A stretch of 64,000 nucleotides of DNA from assembly GCF_001043005.1 (NCBI RefSeq), contig NZ_JYKZ01000003.1, positions 248,001 through 312,000 on the forward strand, given 5' to 3'. This DNA is from Pseudomonas psychrophila (GTDB lineage Bacteria; Pseudomonadota; Gammaproteobacteria; Pseudomonadales; Pseudomonadaceae). The position numbers and the translations under genes were made by a program. The stretch's first letter is position 1. Each line of letters begins with the position of its first letter. Positions 1 to 10,324 of the stretch are shown in pieces. The notes under the pieces were generated by a model. The model was not told where the DNA came from. It searched no databases and saw nothing but the letters and a program-made list of their open reading frames with translations.

Positions 1-1332
1 GCAGATACCGCCTGTGGCCACGCCGGATTCCAGCACGTTGCGCAGGGCAGCGGGCATGTGGGCGAGGAACTCAGGTACCTGAGACACACCCAGACCCAAG
101 GCCAGGGAGACGGCAATGATCAACAGGGCGCGACGGTCCAGGTTGATGCTGGCCAGAATATTGATCCCCGACGCCGCTACGGCACCGAACATCACCATGG
201 CTGCACCGCCCAGTACCGGCTCGGGCACGGCCTGAATGGCACCGGCCACGCTTGGGAACAGGCCCAACAGGATCAACATGCCTGCAATCCATACGCCAAT
301 GTGGCGGCTGGCAATGCCGGTGAGCTGAATCACGCCATTGTTCTGGGCAAAAATCGAGCTGGGGAACGTGTTGAAAATGCCCGCCAGGAACGAGTTGGCA
401 CCGTTGACCAGAACGCCGCCCTTGATGCGTTGCATCCAGATTGGGCCTTCGACCGGCTGGCGCGACACTTTGCTGGTGGCGGTCACGTCACCAATGGCTT
501 CCAGCGAGGTGACGAGGTAAATCACCAGCATCGGAATAAACAGCGACCAGGAGAAGCCCAGGCCGAAGTGCAACGGCATTGGCACCTGGAACAGTTCTGC
601 TTCGTGCATGCCGGTGAAATCCAGACGCCCCAGATAACCCGCCAGCGCATAGCCCACTGCCAGGGCGATGACGATGGCGCAGCTGCGCATCCACACCAGC
701 GGGATGCGGTTAAGGATCACGATGATTGCCAGCACTACGCCCGACAGCATGAGGTTTTCGCCGTTGGCGAACGTACCGTTGCCCATCGCGGTAAAGCCGC
801 CGCCCATGCTGATCAGACCGACTTTAATCAGGGTCAGGCCAATCATCAGCACCACAATGCCGGTGACCAGCGGGGTGATCATGCGTTTTACGAAGGGCAA
901 AACCCGGGAGATACCCATTTCGACAAACGAACCGGCAATGACCACGCCAAAGATCGCAGCCATCACAGCTTCAACCGGCGTGCCTTGCTTGACCATCAGC
1001 GCGCCGCCCGCAATCAGCGGCCCGACAAAGTTGAAGCTGGTGCCTTGCACGATCAGCAGCCCGGCGCCGAAAGGACCAAAGCGCTTGCACTGAACGAAGG
1101 TGGCGATGCCGGAGATGACCAGCGACATGGAGACAATCAGGTTGGTATCGCGGCTGGACACACCCAGTGCCTGGCAGATCAGCAGGCCGGGGGTGACGAT
1201 TGGCACGATGATCGCCAGCAGATGTTGCAGAGCTGCCAGAAAGCCGATCCACGGCTTGGGCCGGTCTTCAAGACCGAAGACCAGCTCGCTGGTCTGGGAC
1301 TCGGCTTCAGGCGGTGTGTTGAGAGAGGTCAT
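1..1332 (-). CDS. NCS2 family purine/uracil permease (3' end outside window)
   Basis: A nucleobase:cation symporter-2 that would carry a purine or uracil across the inner membrane with a cation. The visible 444 codons begin MTSLNTPPEAE and give a run of hydrophobic helices with NCS2-like features, including the FGLEDRPKPW opening, the QGTSFNFVGPLI stretch and the TFPSSIFAQNNGVIQLTGIASR loop near the substrate site. The reading frame is open to base 1, so the C-terminus lies outside the window. Sequence alone does not separate xanthine, urate and uracil carriers, so no symbol is given. A REP pair separates it from lpdV, so it is probably not part of the bkd operon. Confidence 0.9.
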   Translation of the reverse strand, partial: MTSLNTPPEAESQTSELVFGLEDRPKPWIGFLAALQHLLAIIVPIVTPGLLICQALGVSSRDTNLIVSMSLVISGIATFVQCKRFGPFGAGLLIVQGTSFNFVGPLIAGGALMVKQGTPVEAVMAAIFGVVIAGSFVEMGISRVLPFVKRMITPLVTGIVVLMIGLTLIKVGLISMGGGFTAMGNGTFANGENLMLSGVVLAIIVILNRIPLVWMRSCAIVIALAVGYALAGYLGRLDFTGMHEAELFQVPMPLHFGLGFSWSLFIPMLVIYLVTSLEAIGDVTATSKVSRQPVEGPIWMQRIKGGVLVNGANSFLAGIFNTFPSSIFAQNNGVIQLTGIASRHIGVWIAGMLILLGLFPSVAGAIQAVPEPVLGGAAMVMFGAVAASGINILASINLDRRALLIIAVSLALGLGVSQVPEFLAHMPAALRNVLESGVATGGIC

Positions 1333-1423
1333 GGCGAGCGCCCTGGAAAAAAGAGCGCGATTCTACTGGTCTTGGGCCATTACGCCCAGTGTTGGTTGGT
1401 TATTGACGCCGCAACTCACTTCG

Positions 1424-1484
1424 GTGGGAGCGAGCCTGCTCGCGAATGCCTGCACGCGACCTTCGCGAGCAGGCTCGCTCCCAC
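1424..1484. repeat. Inverted pair of REP palindromes (REPIN)
   Basis: Two copies of the Pseudomonas REP core (gtgggagcgagcctgctcgc) face each other across a spacer of about 17 bases, so the whole unit can fold into a long hairpin. It sits between the stop of lpdV and the start of the permease gene. The same core appears again at 9073-9247. Such elements are dispersed by a RAYT transposase elsewhere in the genome; no such gene is in this window. Confidence 0.9.
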
Positions 1485-1492
1485 ATCAGACA

Positions 1493-2881
1493 TTACAGAT
1501 GCAAGGCATGCCCCAATGCGCGCAGGGCGGCTTCCTGTACGGCTTCACCCAGTGTGGGGTGGGCGTGAATGGTGCCGGCAATGTCCTCCAGGCAGGCGCC
1601 CATTTCCATTGACTGGCCAAAGGCGGTCGACAACTCCGAAACACCCGCACCCACGGCTTGCCAACCGACGATCAGGTGGTTGTCGCGGCGCGCCACAACT
1701 CGCACAAATCCGGTTTTGGATTCCAGGGTCATGGCCCGGCCATTGGCCGAGAACGGGAAGCTGGCGCTGATAAAGTCCAGCCCGGCCGCTTCTGCCTCGG
1801 CCGGGGTTTTGCCCACCACGACAATTTCCGGATCGGTAAAACACACCGCAGCAATGGCCGTGGGGCTGAACTCGCGCTGTTTACCGGCAATGATCTCGGC
1901 AACCATCTCGCCCTGGGCCATGGCTCGATGTGCCAGCATCGGCTCACCCGTCAGGTCACCAATCGCCCACACGTTGCGCATGCTGGTGTGGCAGCGGTTA
2001 TCCACGCGAATGGCCGGGCCGTTCATGGCCAGAGCCAGGGTTTCAAGGTTGAAGCCTTGAGTGCGGGGGCGGCGACCGACCGCCACCAGCACCTGATCGG
2101 TTTCCAGGGTTTGGCTCTCGCCCATGGCGTTGCGCATGGAGAGGGTTTTGGTGCTGGCCTGGAAGCCTTCGACGCTGTGGGACAGGTACAGAGTAATGCC
2201 CAGCGCCTTGAGGGATTCGGCCACCGGCAGCGTGAGATCCTTGTCGTACGTTGGCAAGATCCGGTCACGTGCTTCAACCACGGTCACTTCGGCGCCGAGC
2301 TTGCGGTAGGCGATACCCAGCTCCAGGCCGATATACCCGGCTCCGACCACGGTCAGGCGCTTGGGAATGGCGGTTGGCTGCAGGGCTTCGGTAGACGAAA
2401 TGATCGCGCCGCCAATGGGCAGAATCGGCAGGTCGACGGTCTGCGAGCCGGTAGCCAGCAACAGGTGTTCGCATTCGATGCGCTGTCCGTCGACTTCAAC
2501 GGCCTTGCCGTCGAGGATCTTGGCCCAGCCATGAATGACCTTCACGCCATGTTTTTTCAGGAGTGCGCCGACGCCGGTGGTCAGGCGGTCAACGATGCCG
2601 TTTTTCCATTGCACGCTTTGGCCGATATCCAGGCTCGGGGCTTGAGTCTTGATCCCCAGCGGTGAATGGCTAGTGCTGTAGCGCTGAGTCGTGTGGAACT
2701 GCTCGGCAACGTGAATCAGCGCCTTGGACGGAATGCAGCCCACGTTAAGGCAGGTACCGCCCAGGGACTGGCCTTCGATCAGGACCGTCGGGATCCCCAG
2801 CTGGCCGGCGCGGATCGCCGCGACATAGCCGCCAGGGCCGCCACCGATAATCAGCAGCGTGGTGTGTTGTGTTGGCTGCAT
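1493..2881 (-). CDS. lpdV: Dihydrolipoyl dehydrogenase, E3 of branched-chain keto acid dehydrogenase
   Basis: Reoxidises the dihydrolipoyl arm of BkdB using FAD and NAD+. The 462 aa have an N-terminal GGGPGG FAD motif, the redox disulfide [13 protein letters not shown] (Cys44, Cys49), a second [10 protein letters not shown] motif for NAD, and the C-terminal HAHPTLGE with the His441-Glu446 dyad. The start is the ATG at 2881, because GGAG lies 5 nt upstream of it. A GTG at 2887 would overlap the bkdB stop but leaves no room for the ribosome site. It is the last gene of bkdA1-bkdA2-bkdB-lpdV, 2 nt after bkdB. Length matches LPD-Val of P. putida. Confidence 0.97.
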   Translation of the reverse strand: MQPTQHTTLLIIGGGPGGYVAAIRAGQLGIPTVLIEGQSLGGTCLNVGCIPSKALIHVAEQFHTTQRYSTSHSPLGIKTQAPSLDIGQSVQWKNGIVDRLTTGVGALLKKHGVKVIHGWAKILDGKAVEVDGQRIECEHLLLATGSQTVDLPILPIGGAIISSTEALQPTAIPKRLTVVGAGYIGLELGIAYRKLGAEVTVVEARDRILPTYDKDLTLPVAESLKALGITLYLSHSVEGFQASTKTLSMRNAMGESQTLETDQVLVAVGRRPRTQGFNLETLALAMNGPAIRVDNRCHTSMRNVWAIGDLTGEPMLAHRAMAQGEMVAEIIAGKQREFSPTAIAAVCFTDPEIVVVGKTPAEAEAAGLDFISASFPFSANGRAMTLESKTGFVRVVARRDNHLIVGWQAVGAGVSELSTAFGQSMEMGACLEDIAGTIHAHPTLGEAVQEAALRALGHALHL

Positions 2882-2883
2882 GT

Positions 2884-4164
2884 TCACTCCAGAAACAGGG
2901 TGGCAGGTTGTTCGAGCAAGCCACGCATGGCCTGGATAAATTGCGCCGCGTCCATGCCATCGACCACGCGATGGTCGAAGGAGCTGGAAAGGTTCATCAT
3001 TTTTCGCACCACGATCTGGCCTTTGACCACGACCGGACGCTCGACGATGCGGTTAACCCCAATAATCGCCACTTCAGGCAGGTTGACCACCGGGGTGCTG
3101 ACAATGCCGCCCAGCGCGCCCAGGCTGGTCAGGGTAATGGTTGAACCGGAGAGTTCTTCGCGGGTGGCTTTGCCGGTGCGCACGGCGTTGGCCAGGCGAG
3201 CGATTTCATCGGCGGCACCCCACAGGTTCAGGGTTTCGGCGTGACGAACCACGGGCACCATCAAGCCGGCGTCGCTCTGCGCGGCAACGCCGATGTGGGC
3301 GGCGCCAAAGCGGGTAATGATTTGTGCTTCGTCGTCATAACGCACGTTGATCTGCGGGAAATCGCGCAAGGCGACGACCATCGCCCGTACCAAGAATGGC
3401 AGCAAGGTCAGCTTGCCGCGGCTGTCGCCCCATTTTTGATTGAGCTGGGCGCGCAGTTCTTCAAGGGCGGTGACGTCCACTTCCTCGACATAGCTGAAGT
3501 GTGCAGCGCGGCGCTTGGCGTCCTGCATGCGCTGGGCGATCTTGCGGCGCAGGCCGATCACCGGGATCTGCTGCTCGTCGTTGCGTTTGGCGTAACCACT
3601 GGCAGGCGCAACGCTGGTGCTGGAGTCTTGTGCCAGATAAGCATCCAGGTCGTCATGCAGCACACGACCCGCAGGGCCGCTGCCCACCACAAAGCGCAGC
3701 TCGATCCCGGCATCCCAGGCACGCTTGCGCACGGCCGGGGAGGCCAGCGGGCGTTCATTGGCTTCGCGGGCGACAGGCGCCACACGCTGCATTGTTGCGG
3801 TTTTCACCGAAGGCGATGACACCACGGCGACCTCGACCCGGGCCTGGGGCGCAGCTTTAGGGGCGGCGACCGCAGGGGCTGGCGCCGCGGCAGGCTGGGC
3901 GCTTTCACGCAGGTTGCCCGCGCCTTCGACTTCGATGCGGATCAATTCACTGCCCACGGCCATGACTTCACCGGGCTGGCCACCCAGAGCCAGGACTCTA
4001 CCGGCCACGGGGGAGGGAATGTCCACGGTGGCCTTGTCGGTCATCACATCGGCCACGACCTGGTCTTCGCTGACCATGTCGCCGACTTTGACAAACCACT
4101 CCACCAGTTCAACTTGAGCAATGCCTTCGCCAATGTCCGGCATCTTGATAACGTGCGTACCCAT
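2884..4164 (-). CDS. bkdB: Lipoamide acyltransferase, E2 of branched-chain keto acid dehydrogenase
   Basis: Core of the BCKDH complex; it moves the branched acyl group from E1 to CoA. Domains in the 426 aa: a lipoyl domain at about 1-80 with lipoyl-lysine Lys44 in [12 protein letters not shown]; an Ala/Pro linker; a peripheral subunit-binding domain at about 138-178 ([12 protein letters not shown] to LHDDLDAYL); and a catalytic acyltransferase domain ending with SFDHRVVDG, whose His398 and Asp402 are the usual active-site residues. The start directly abuts the bkdA2 stop and has a GGAGG site. This implies tight translational coupling within the operon. Confidence 0.97.
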   Translation of the reverse strand: MGTHVIKMPDIGEGIAQVELVEWFVKVGDMVSEDQVVADVMTDKATVDIPSPVAGRVLALGGQPGEVMAVGSELIRIEVEGAGNLRESAQPAAAPAPAVAAPKAAPQARVEVAVVSSPSVKTATMQRVAPVAREANERPLASPAVRKRAWDAGIELRFVVGSGPAGRVLHDDLDAYLAQDSSTSVAPASGYAKRNDEQQIPVIGLRRKIAQRMQDAKRRAAHFSYVEEVDVTALEELRAQLNQKWGDSRGKLTLLPFLVRAMVVALRDFPQINVRYDDEAQIITRFGAAHIGVAAQSDAGLMVPVVRHAETLNLWGAADEIARLANAVRTGKATREELSGSTITLTSLGALGGIVSTPVVNLPEVAIIGVNRIVERPVVVKGQIVVRKMMNLSSSFDHRVVDGMDAAQFIQAMRGLLEQPATLFLE

Positions 4165-5220
4165 TCAGACCTCCATAACCCGTTGTAAAGCAGCACCCAC
4201 TCGCGCCGGGCCGGGGAAGTAGGCCCACTCCTGAGCATGGGGATACGGCGTATCCCAGCCGGTTACACGCTCGATTGGTGCTTCCAGGTAGTGGAAGCAG
4301 TGCTCTTGAACCAGTGCGATCAGCTCGGCGCCGAAACCGCAGGTGCGGGTGGCTTCGTGCACGACAACGCAACGGCGGGTCTTCTTCACGGAGGTGACGA
4401 TGGCGTCCAGATCCAGCGGCCACAGGCTGCGCAGGTCGATGACTTCAGCATCGATGCCGGTTTCTTCAGCGGCCACTTGGGCGACATAGACGGTGGTGCC
4501 GTAGGTCAGGATGGTGACTTCAGTGCCGGGGCGCACAATGGCGGCGCAGTCCAGCGGCACGGTGTAATAACCGTCGGGTACGGCGCTGGCCGGGTGTTTC
4601 GACCACGGGGTGACAGGGCGATCGTGATGGCCGTCGAACGGACCGTTGTACAGGCGTTTTGGCTCAAGGAAGATGACCGGGTCATCGTTCTCGATGGCGG
4701 CAATCAGCAGGCCCTTGGCGTCGTAGGGGTTGGACGGCATCACGGTACGCAGGCCGCAGACCTGGGTGAACATGGCCTCCGGGCTCTGGCTGTGGGTCTG
4801 GCCGCCGTAGATCCCGCCACCGCAGGGCATGCGGATGGTCATCGGGGCGATAAATTCACCGGCCGAGCGGTAGCGCAGGCGCGCCGCTTCGGAAACGATC
4901 TGGTCGGAAGCCGGGTAGAAGTAGTCGGCAAACTGGATTTCGGCCACAGGGCGCAGGCCGTAAGCACCCATGCCCACTGCAGCGCCGACGATGCCGCTTT
5001 CGGAGATGGGGGCGTCGAACACCCGCGAGCTGCCGTACTTGGCCTGCAGGCCTTCGGTGCAGCGAAACACGCCGCCGAAGTAGCCCACGTCCTGGCCAAA
5101 TACCACCACGTTATCGTCGCGCTCAAGCATCACATCCATGGCCGAGCGCAGGGCCTGGATCATCGTCATGGTGCTGGTACTCACGGCGTTCTCCATCTGA
5201 ATTTTATTGTTGTCGTTCAT
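4165..5220 (-). CDS. bkdA2: 2-oxoisovalerate dehydrogenase beta subunit (E1 beta)
   Basis: The beta half of the thiamine-diphosphate E1 that decarboxylates the keto acids of Val, Leu and Ile. The 351 aa from MNDNNKIQ show the transketolase-type pyrimidine domain (MTMIQALRSAMDVML, VVVFGQDVG) and C-terminal transketolase domain (EVTILTYGTTVYVA to VVVHEATRTCGFGAEL). The frame is open further upstream, into bkdA1, but homologues start here and the ATG lies 4 nt after the bkdA1 stop. The length agrees with the P. putida protein (about 352 aa). Confidence 0.97.
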   Translation of the reverse strand: MNDNNKIQMENAVSTSTMTMIQALRSAMDVMLERDDNVVVFGQDVGYFGGVFRCTEGLQAKYGSSRVFDAPISESGIVGAAVGMGAYGLRPVAEIQFADYFYPASDQIVSEAARLRYRSAGEFIAPMTIRMPCGGGIYGGQTHSQSPEAMFTQVCGLRTVMPSNPYDAKGLLIAAIENDDPVIFLEPKRLYNGPFDGHHDRPVTPWSKHPASAVPDGYYTVPLDCAAIVRPGTEVTILTYGTTVYVAQVAAEETGIDAEVIDLRSLWPLDLDAIVTSVKKTRRCVVVHEATRTCGFGAELIALVQEHCFHYLEAPIERVTGWDTPYPHAQEWAYFPGPARVGAALQRVMEV

Positions 5221-5224
5221 CTGG

Positions 5225-6502
<1,278 letters not shown>

Positions 6503-6518
6503 CTAGGTAAAACGTCGA

Positions 6519-6546
6519 AGATCTGTCTGATATAAGACCAAGATCT
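6519..6546. promoter_or_regulatory. Inverted repeat in the bkdR-bkdA1 intergenic region, possible BkdR site
   Basis: Between the divergent bkdR and bkdA1 genes lies agatct-gtct-gatata-agac-ca-agatct, a nested inverted repeat with an A/T-rich centre. Lrp-family regulators favour such sites. BkdR of P. putida is known to activate bkd from the intergenic DNA. That this repeat is the contact site is inference. Confidence 0.4.
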
Positions 6547-6663
6547 TGTCCTACAACAATCATATTCCTGACGCTGAAGAATATTTCTCTGTAGTTCATT
6601 GTGCTTTGCAGCATTTAAGGATAAGAATTCTTTATAAACATAAAAAACAGGTGTTTTTATCTC

Positions 6664-7152
6664 ATGCGTAAGCTAGATCGAACGGATATCGGGATTCTCA
6701 ACAGCCTTCAGCAGAATGCGCGCATCACCAATGCGGACCTTGCGCGCTCGGTAAACCTGTCACCGACGCCGTGTTTTAACCGGGTCAAGGCGATGGAAGA
6801 GCGTGGCCTGATCCGTGAGCAGGTGACCTTGCTCGACGCCGACATGCTGGGGCTGCACGTCAATGTGTTCATCCATGTCAGCTTGGAGAAGCAGGTCGAA
6901 GAAGCCCTGCAACATTTTGAAGCGGCAATTTCCGATCGCCATGAAGTCATGGAGTGCTATTTGATGGCGGGCGACCCGGACTACCTGATTCGGGTGCTGG
7001 TGCCGAGTATTCAGGCACTTGAGCGTTTCATGATGGACTTTCTGACCAAGGTTCCAGGGGTGGCCAACATCCGTTCAAGCTTCGCTCTCAAACAGGTGCG
7101 CTACAAAACCGCGTTGCCGCTGCCTCCGGGTGGGCTAATGCTGGAGGAGTGA
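6664..7152 (+). CDS. bkdR: Lrp/AsnC-type transcriptional activator of the bkd operon
   Basis: A feast/famine regulator that in P. putida activates bkd in response to branched-chain amino acids. The 162 aa carry an N-terminal winged helix-turn-helix ([13 protein letters not shown] to [19 protein letters not shown], about 4-52) and a C-terminal RAM/AsnC effector domain ([13 protein letters not shown] to [18 protein letters not shown]). It is divergently placed from bkdA1, as in other pseudomonads. Its stop lies 1 nt from the end of the convergent phosphatase gene. Confidence 0.96.
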   Translation: MRKLDRTDIGILNSLQQNARITNADLARSVNLSPTPCFNRVKAMEERGLIREQVTLLDADMLGLHVNVFIHVSLEKQVEEALQHFEAAISDRHEVMECYLMAGDPDYLIRVLVPSIQALERFMMDFLTKVPGVANIRSSFALKQVRYKTALPLPPGGLMLEE

Positions 7153-7153
7153 T

Positions 7154-7699
7154 TCACACCCGCAGCCGCCAGCGCTCAGTGAAGCGCAGGTCAACCACCG
7201 ACAGCGGCTCAACGTCAATCAGGTTGAAGGACGCCGTATTTGCAGCAAGCGCATGCAATATGGCGGCACGGATGACAAAGGGGTGAGTCACTACGGCAAA
7301 ATGGCCTTCTTCTCGAAACTCATCGAGCCAGGCGCTGACTCGCAGGCAATGGTCCTGCACGGATTCGCCGCCGTGGGGCGCTGAATACGGGTTGTTGATC
7401 CAGCTTGTGAGCACTTGCGGCATGCTTTGCTGCAAGTCCGACAGGCGCAACCCCTGCCAGTCGCCGACATCGTAGTCCCCCAGGGCGGGTACAATTTCAA
7501 TCTCGCCGCCCAGTGCCTGGGCGGTTTGCAAGGTTCGGGTTTCGGGCCCGCAGAGTATGCGCACCGGCTTTTTCAGCCGCGCCCTCAGTTCAGCTGCCAG
7601 CAGCAAACCCTTTGGTTCAGCCGGTTCATCCAGTGCAAAGCGTCCCAGACGCTGGGCTTCAGTGCGGGCATGACAAATAAAGCTGAGGCGGGTGGGCAT
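7154..7699 (-). CDS. Histidine phosphatase (phosphoglycerate mutase-like) family protein with altered RHG motif
   Basis: A 181 aa single-domain protein of the histidine phosphatase superfamily. It keeps the phospho-accepting His10, Arg55 (PETRTLQTA), Glu112 (HGGES) and the second His139 (VVTHP). The N-terminal signature, normally RHG, reads CHA here (FICHARTE), so the phosphate-clamping Arg9 is Cys and the Gly is Ala. Substrate is unknown. It is convergent with bkdR and divergent from copC. I believe relatives with the same change occur in other Pseudomonas, so this is more likely a subfamily trait than a mutation. Confidence 0.8.
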   Translation of the reverse strand: MPTRLSFICHARTEAQRLGRFALDEPAEPKGLLLAAELRARLKKPVRILCGPETRTLQTAQALGGEIEIVPALGDYDVGDWQGLRLSDLQQSMPQVLTSWINNPYSAPHGGESVQDHCLRVSAWLDEFREEGHFAVVTHPFVIRAAILHALAANTASFNLIDVEPLSVVDLRFTERWRLRV

Positions 7700-7816
7700 G
7701 CTGGGGTCCTTGCGGGGGAGGCGTCGTGTTGGGTGCCGGGAGACTGCGTGCGCTCGCCCTTGAATCAGTTTAGGCGAGTATTATGACCGCGTATTTCACT
7801 CTCAAGGTACTGTGCA

Positions 7817-8191
7817 ATGGCTGCTGCTCTGTTGAAAAAAGTCCTTAATACCGCTGCATTACTGACACTGATGGCCGGTGCCAGTGCGGCGTTCGCCCAT
7901 GCCCATCTGGAACAGTCGACACCCGCTGCCGGTAGCATCGTCACGAGTGCCAATGAACTGCGACTGGTGTTCACCGAAGGCGTGGAGCAGGCGTTCACCA
8001 AGGTCGTGCTGACCCGTGACCAGGCGCCGGTTACTGTGAGCAGCATCAAGACCGAGCCTGCCAACAAGAAAGTCCTGATTGTGACCCCGGCCCATCCGTT
8101 GCCTGCAGGTACCTACCAGGTGAAGTGGAACGCAGTGTCTGTGGATACTCACAAGAGTGCTGGCGATTACAGTTTTACGGTGAGCAACTGA
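7817..8191 (+). CDS. copC: CopC-type periplasmic copper-binding protein
   Basis: A 124 aa protein with a signal peptide (MAAALLKKVLNTAALLTLMAGASAAFA) cut before His28. The mature protein starts HAHLEQSTPAAG and ends with VDTHKSAGDYSFTV. His28, Asp110 and His112 are the residues expected to hold Cu(II). The single copper site and short length place it with CopC/YobA proteins that pass copper to the CopD permease, which is the next gene. Confidence 0.92.
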   Translation: MAAALLKKVLNTAALLTLMAGASAAFAHAHLEQSTPAAGSIVTSANELRLVFTEGVEQAFTKVVLTRDQAPVTVSSIKTEPANKKVLIVTPAHPLPAGTYQVKWNAVSVDTHKSAGDYSFTVSN

Positions 8192-8192
8192 G

Positions 8193-9047
8193 TTGATTGT
8201 CAGTGCAATGGTCATCTGCCGTTTTGTGCATTTTTGCGTTGTGCTGCTGATGTTCGGGGCCTGTGCATTCAGGCCTCTGCTGCTGGGTGCCTGGCCTTGC
8301 GTCGAGATTGATCGAAAGCTGCGCAAGGTCAATCTCGTTCTGGCATGGGTTGGGCTTGGCAGCGGGGTGGCGTGGCTGGTGTTGACCACCCATTCGATGG
8401 CCGGCAGTTGGCCAGAAACACTTGACCTCGGCACATTGTGGCTGGTGCTGGGCAGCACTTTTTTCGGTCAGGTCTGGGCCTTCCATCTGTTGTTCTGCGT
8501 TCTGTTACTGATCACTTTGTACGCCCCGGCCCGTTTTTACGTCATCTGGCTGTTGAGCTTTTTGTTGCTGGCCACATTGGCGCCGGTTGGTCACGGTGCG
8601 ATGCTGGATGGCTGGCGTGGGCAACTGTTGATGCTCAACCAACTGATTCATCTGGTGTGTGTCGCCATCTGGCTTGGCGGTCTGATGGGGTTGCTGCTGA
8701 TCCTTGGGCGTCCTGCGGGGCATGCCGTGAGTGCGGTTTTACAGCGCTTCAGCAATCTGGGTTTTGTGCTGGTTGCCGGGATCATGCTGACCGGGCTCAT
8801 CAATACCCGGGTGCTTACGGGGGCGCTCTGGCCTACACCGTTGTTTGAAGGGTTCGCACTGATTCTGTTGATCAAAGTGACGCTGGTGGGGGTGATGTTA
8901 CTGCTGGCACTGCTCAATCTGGTCATGAGCCGTTTGGGCCGCATCGCACTGTTACGCAGCAGTGTTGCCCTTGAATGGTTTTTCGGATTGGCGGCAGTGG
9001 CTGCGGTTTCGTTGCTGGGCACTTTGCCGCCGCTGGTGGTGGGCTAA
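8193..9047 (+). CDS. copD: CopD-type inner-membrane copper transport protein
   Basis: A polytopic membrane protein of about 284 aa with roughly eight hydrophobic helices. Histidines stand in or near helices (RFVHFC, THSM, VGHGAML, NQLIHLVCVAIWLGGL), which is typical of CopD. The start is uncertain: a TTG sits 1 nt after the copC stop, while an ATG at 8208 gives MVICRFVHF; neither has a strong ribosome site. Coupled to copC, it probably imports or handles copper in the envelope. Confidence 0.88.
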   Translation: MIVSAMVICRFVHFCVVLLMFGACAFRPLLLGAWPCVEIDRKLRKVNLVLAWVGLGSGVAWLVLTTHSMAGSWPETLDLGTLWLVLGSTFFGQVWAFHLLFCVLLLITLYAPARFYVIWLLSFLLLATLAPVGHGAMLDGWRGQLLMLNQLIHLVCVAIWLGGLMGLLLILGRPAGHAVSAVLQRFSNLGFVLVAGIMLTGLINTRVLTGALWPTPLFEGFALILLIKVTLVGVMLLLALLNLVMSRLGRIALLRSSVALEWFFGLAAVAAVSLLGTLPPLVVG

Positions 9048-9072
9048 CTGTTTTTAATGCCTGCACTGCCTC

Positions 9073-9157
9073 GTGGGAGCGAGCCTGCTCGCGATGCAGG
9101 CGATGCGGTTTATCCAAATGATCGCGGTGATGCCTTCGCGAGCGGGCTCGCTCCCAC
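9073..9157. repeat. REP pair downstream of copD
   Basis: A REP core (gtgggagcgagcctgctcgc) and an inverted partner (gcgagcgggctcgctcccac) are separated by about 45 bases. The core is the same as at 1424-1484. They fill the space between copD and lpxO, which run towards each other. Confidence 0.88.
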
Positions 9158-9200
9158 TTCAACTTTGGCGCCCTGAAGAGTCGAGCTTGCAGGGATTATT

Positions 9201-9247
9201 GTGGGAGCGAGCCTGCTCGCGAATGATCTTCGCGAGCAGGCTCCCCA
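9201..9247. repeat. Second REP pair, right arm truncated
   Basis: Another REP inverted pair with a short spacer (gaatgatctt). The right arm reads gcgagcaggctcccc, so it lacks the full gctcgctcccac end. It sits immediately before the stop of lpxO and may act in transcription termination or mRNA stability. Confidence 0.8.
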
Positions 9248-9256
9248 GGGAGAAGT

Positions 9257-10168
9257 CTAGATCAGTAAAAAAACGCCCAGCAAACCGCCAAACACCAGCC
9301 ACTTTTCCAGGTAGTAGCGCGCGCGGTTGCGCTTTTTCAGCTCCTTGCCGCGCAGGCGAATCTTGTACAGCTTGGTAAATGCGCGGTTCAGACCACCGGT
9401 CTTATCACTGCTACCGTTGGGTGAGCTGGCAGAAGCCATGACCGTTCGGCTGAACCACTGGTTGAAGGCGCTGGCCCAGCGATATTTCATGGGCCGCTCT
9501 ACATCGCAGAACAAGATGATGCGGTTCTTGTCGGTGGTGTTTTCGGCGTAATGAATAAAGGTTTCGTCAAACATCACCGCTTCGCCGTCACGCCACGCGT
9601 AGTTCTGGCCGTCGACATTGATGTAGCAGCCCGGATCATTAGGCGTATCCAGCCCCAAGTGAAAGCGCAGCGAGCCTGCATAAGGGTCGCGGTGACGCAC
9701 CAGTTTCGAGCCGGGTGGCAACTCGGCAAACATGGCGGCCTTGATGGTGCCGATGCCGTTGAGCAACTCAATGGTTCTTGGGCACAGTTCGACCGCTGAC
9801 GGGTGGTTGTCGCCATACCACTTCAGATAAAAGCGCTTCCAGCCGCTTTTGAAAAACGAGTTGAACCCCACGTCGTTCGGCTGTTCGGAGCGTTTGATTT
9901 CGCCCGCTTGCATCAGGTTTCGCGCTTCTTCGCGGATCTCCTGCCAATGCGCTTGCAGAGGCTGTAGCTCGGGGAAATCTGAAGGTTTCAGGTAGGGCTG
10001 GCTCGGTACTTTGGAAAAGAGGTACAGAAAGCAGTTGATGGGGGCCAGAAAGGTGGAATGGTCGCTCAGTTGACGTCCAAGTTTATGGCGCACAGTGCCC
10101 CGCAGGTGGACATAGGCAATGGACAAAACATAGAGAGCAATAATGATGAGTTTCAAAAGTATCGTCAC
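9257..10168 (-). CDS. lpxO: LpxO-type lipid A dioxygenase (aspartyl/asparaginyl beta-hydroxylase family)
   Basis: A 303 aa Fe(II)/2-oxoglutarate hydroxylase, in Pseudomonas the type that 2-hydroxylates secondary acyl chains of lipid A at the cytoplasmic face of the inner membrane. An N-terminal membrane helix (about 1-20) and a hydrophobic C-terminus flank the domain. Iron-site candidates are His159 and Asp161 in RHRDPYAGSLRFHLGL, His170, and His206 in DETFIHYAENT, with a downstream Arg217. Several Pseudomonas carry two lpxO copies, so the paralogue number is not assigned. Confidence 0.88.
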   Translation of the reverse strand: MTILLKLIIIALYVLSIAYVHLRGTVRHKLGRQLSDHSTFLAPINCFLYLFSKVPSQPYLKPSDFPELQPLQAHWQEIREEARNLMQAGEIKRSEQPNDVGFNSFFKSGWKRFYLKWYGDNHPSAVELCPRTIELLNGIGTIKAAMFAELPPGSKLVRHRDPYAGSLRFHLGLDTPNDPGCYINVDGQNYAWRDGEAVMFDETFIHYAENTTDKNRIILFCDVERPMKYRWASAFNQWFSRTVMASASSPNGSSDKTGGLNRAFTKLYKIRLRGKELKKRNRARYYLEKWLVFGGLLGVFLLI

Positions 10169-10205
10169 AAGTCAGGAGAAACGCAGCCCTGCATACACGC
10201 AAATA

Positions 10206-10233
10206 GCCCGATATCCTGTAGGAGTTATCGGGC
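10206..10233 (-). terminator. Hairpin between the PfkB gene and lpxO
   Basis: Stem gcccgata/tatcgggc with an almost self-complementary loop (tcctgtaggagt) makes a strong hairpin. It is followed on the minus strand by ctatttgcg, only a weak U tract. It lies downstream of the PfkB kinase gene and upstream of lpxO, so it is likely the end of the PfkB operon or part of the lpxO leader. Confidence 0.5.
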
Positions 10234-10324
10234 GCTGGTGTCGCTTGATGGGAGCCAAGGCGTAAGGTTAGTGCAGCACTTTAGGCATTTTCCAGCTTTT
10301 CATGATGTTTTTGAACATATTTGC

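Noticed and set aside
58-1770. 570-codon plus-strand frame
   Set aside because: It lies antisense to the NCS2 permease gene and crosses the REP pair. The protein is rich in His, Gln and Asp with no family pattern, typical of the shadow of a GC-rich gene.
1658-2665. 335-codon plus-strand frame over lpdV
   Set aside because: Antisense shadow of a clearly recognised gene; no ribosome site or family.
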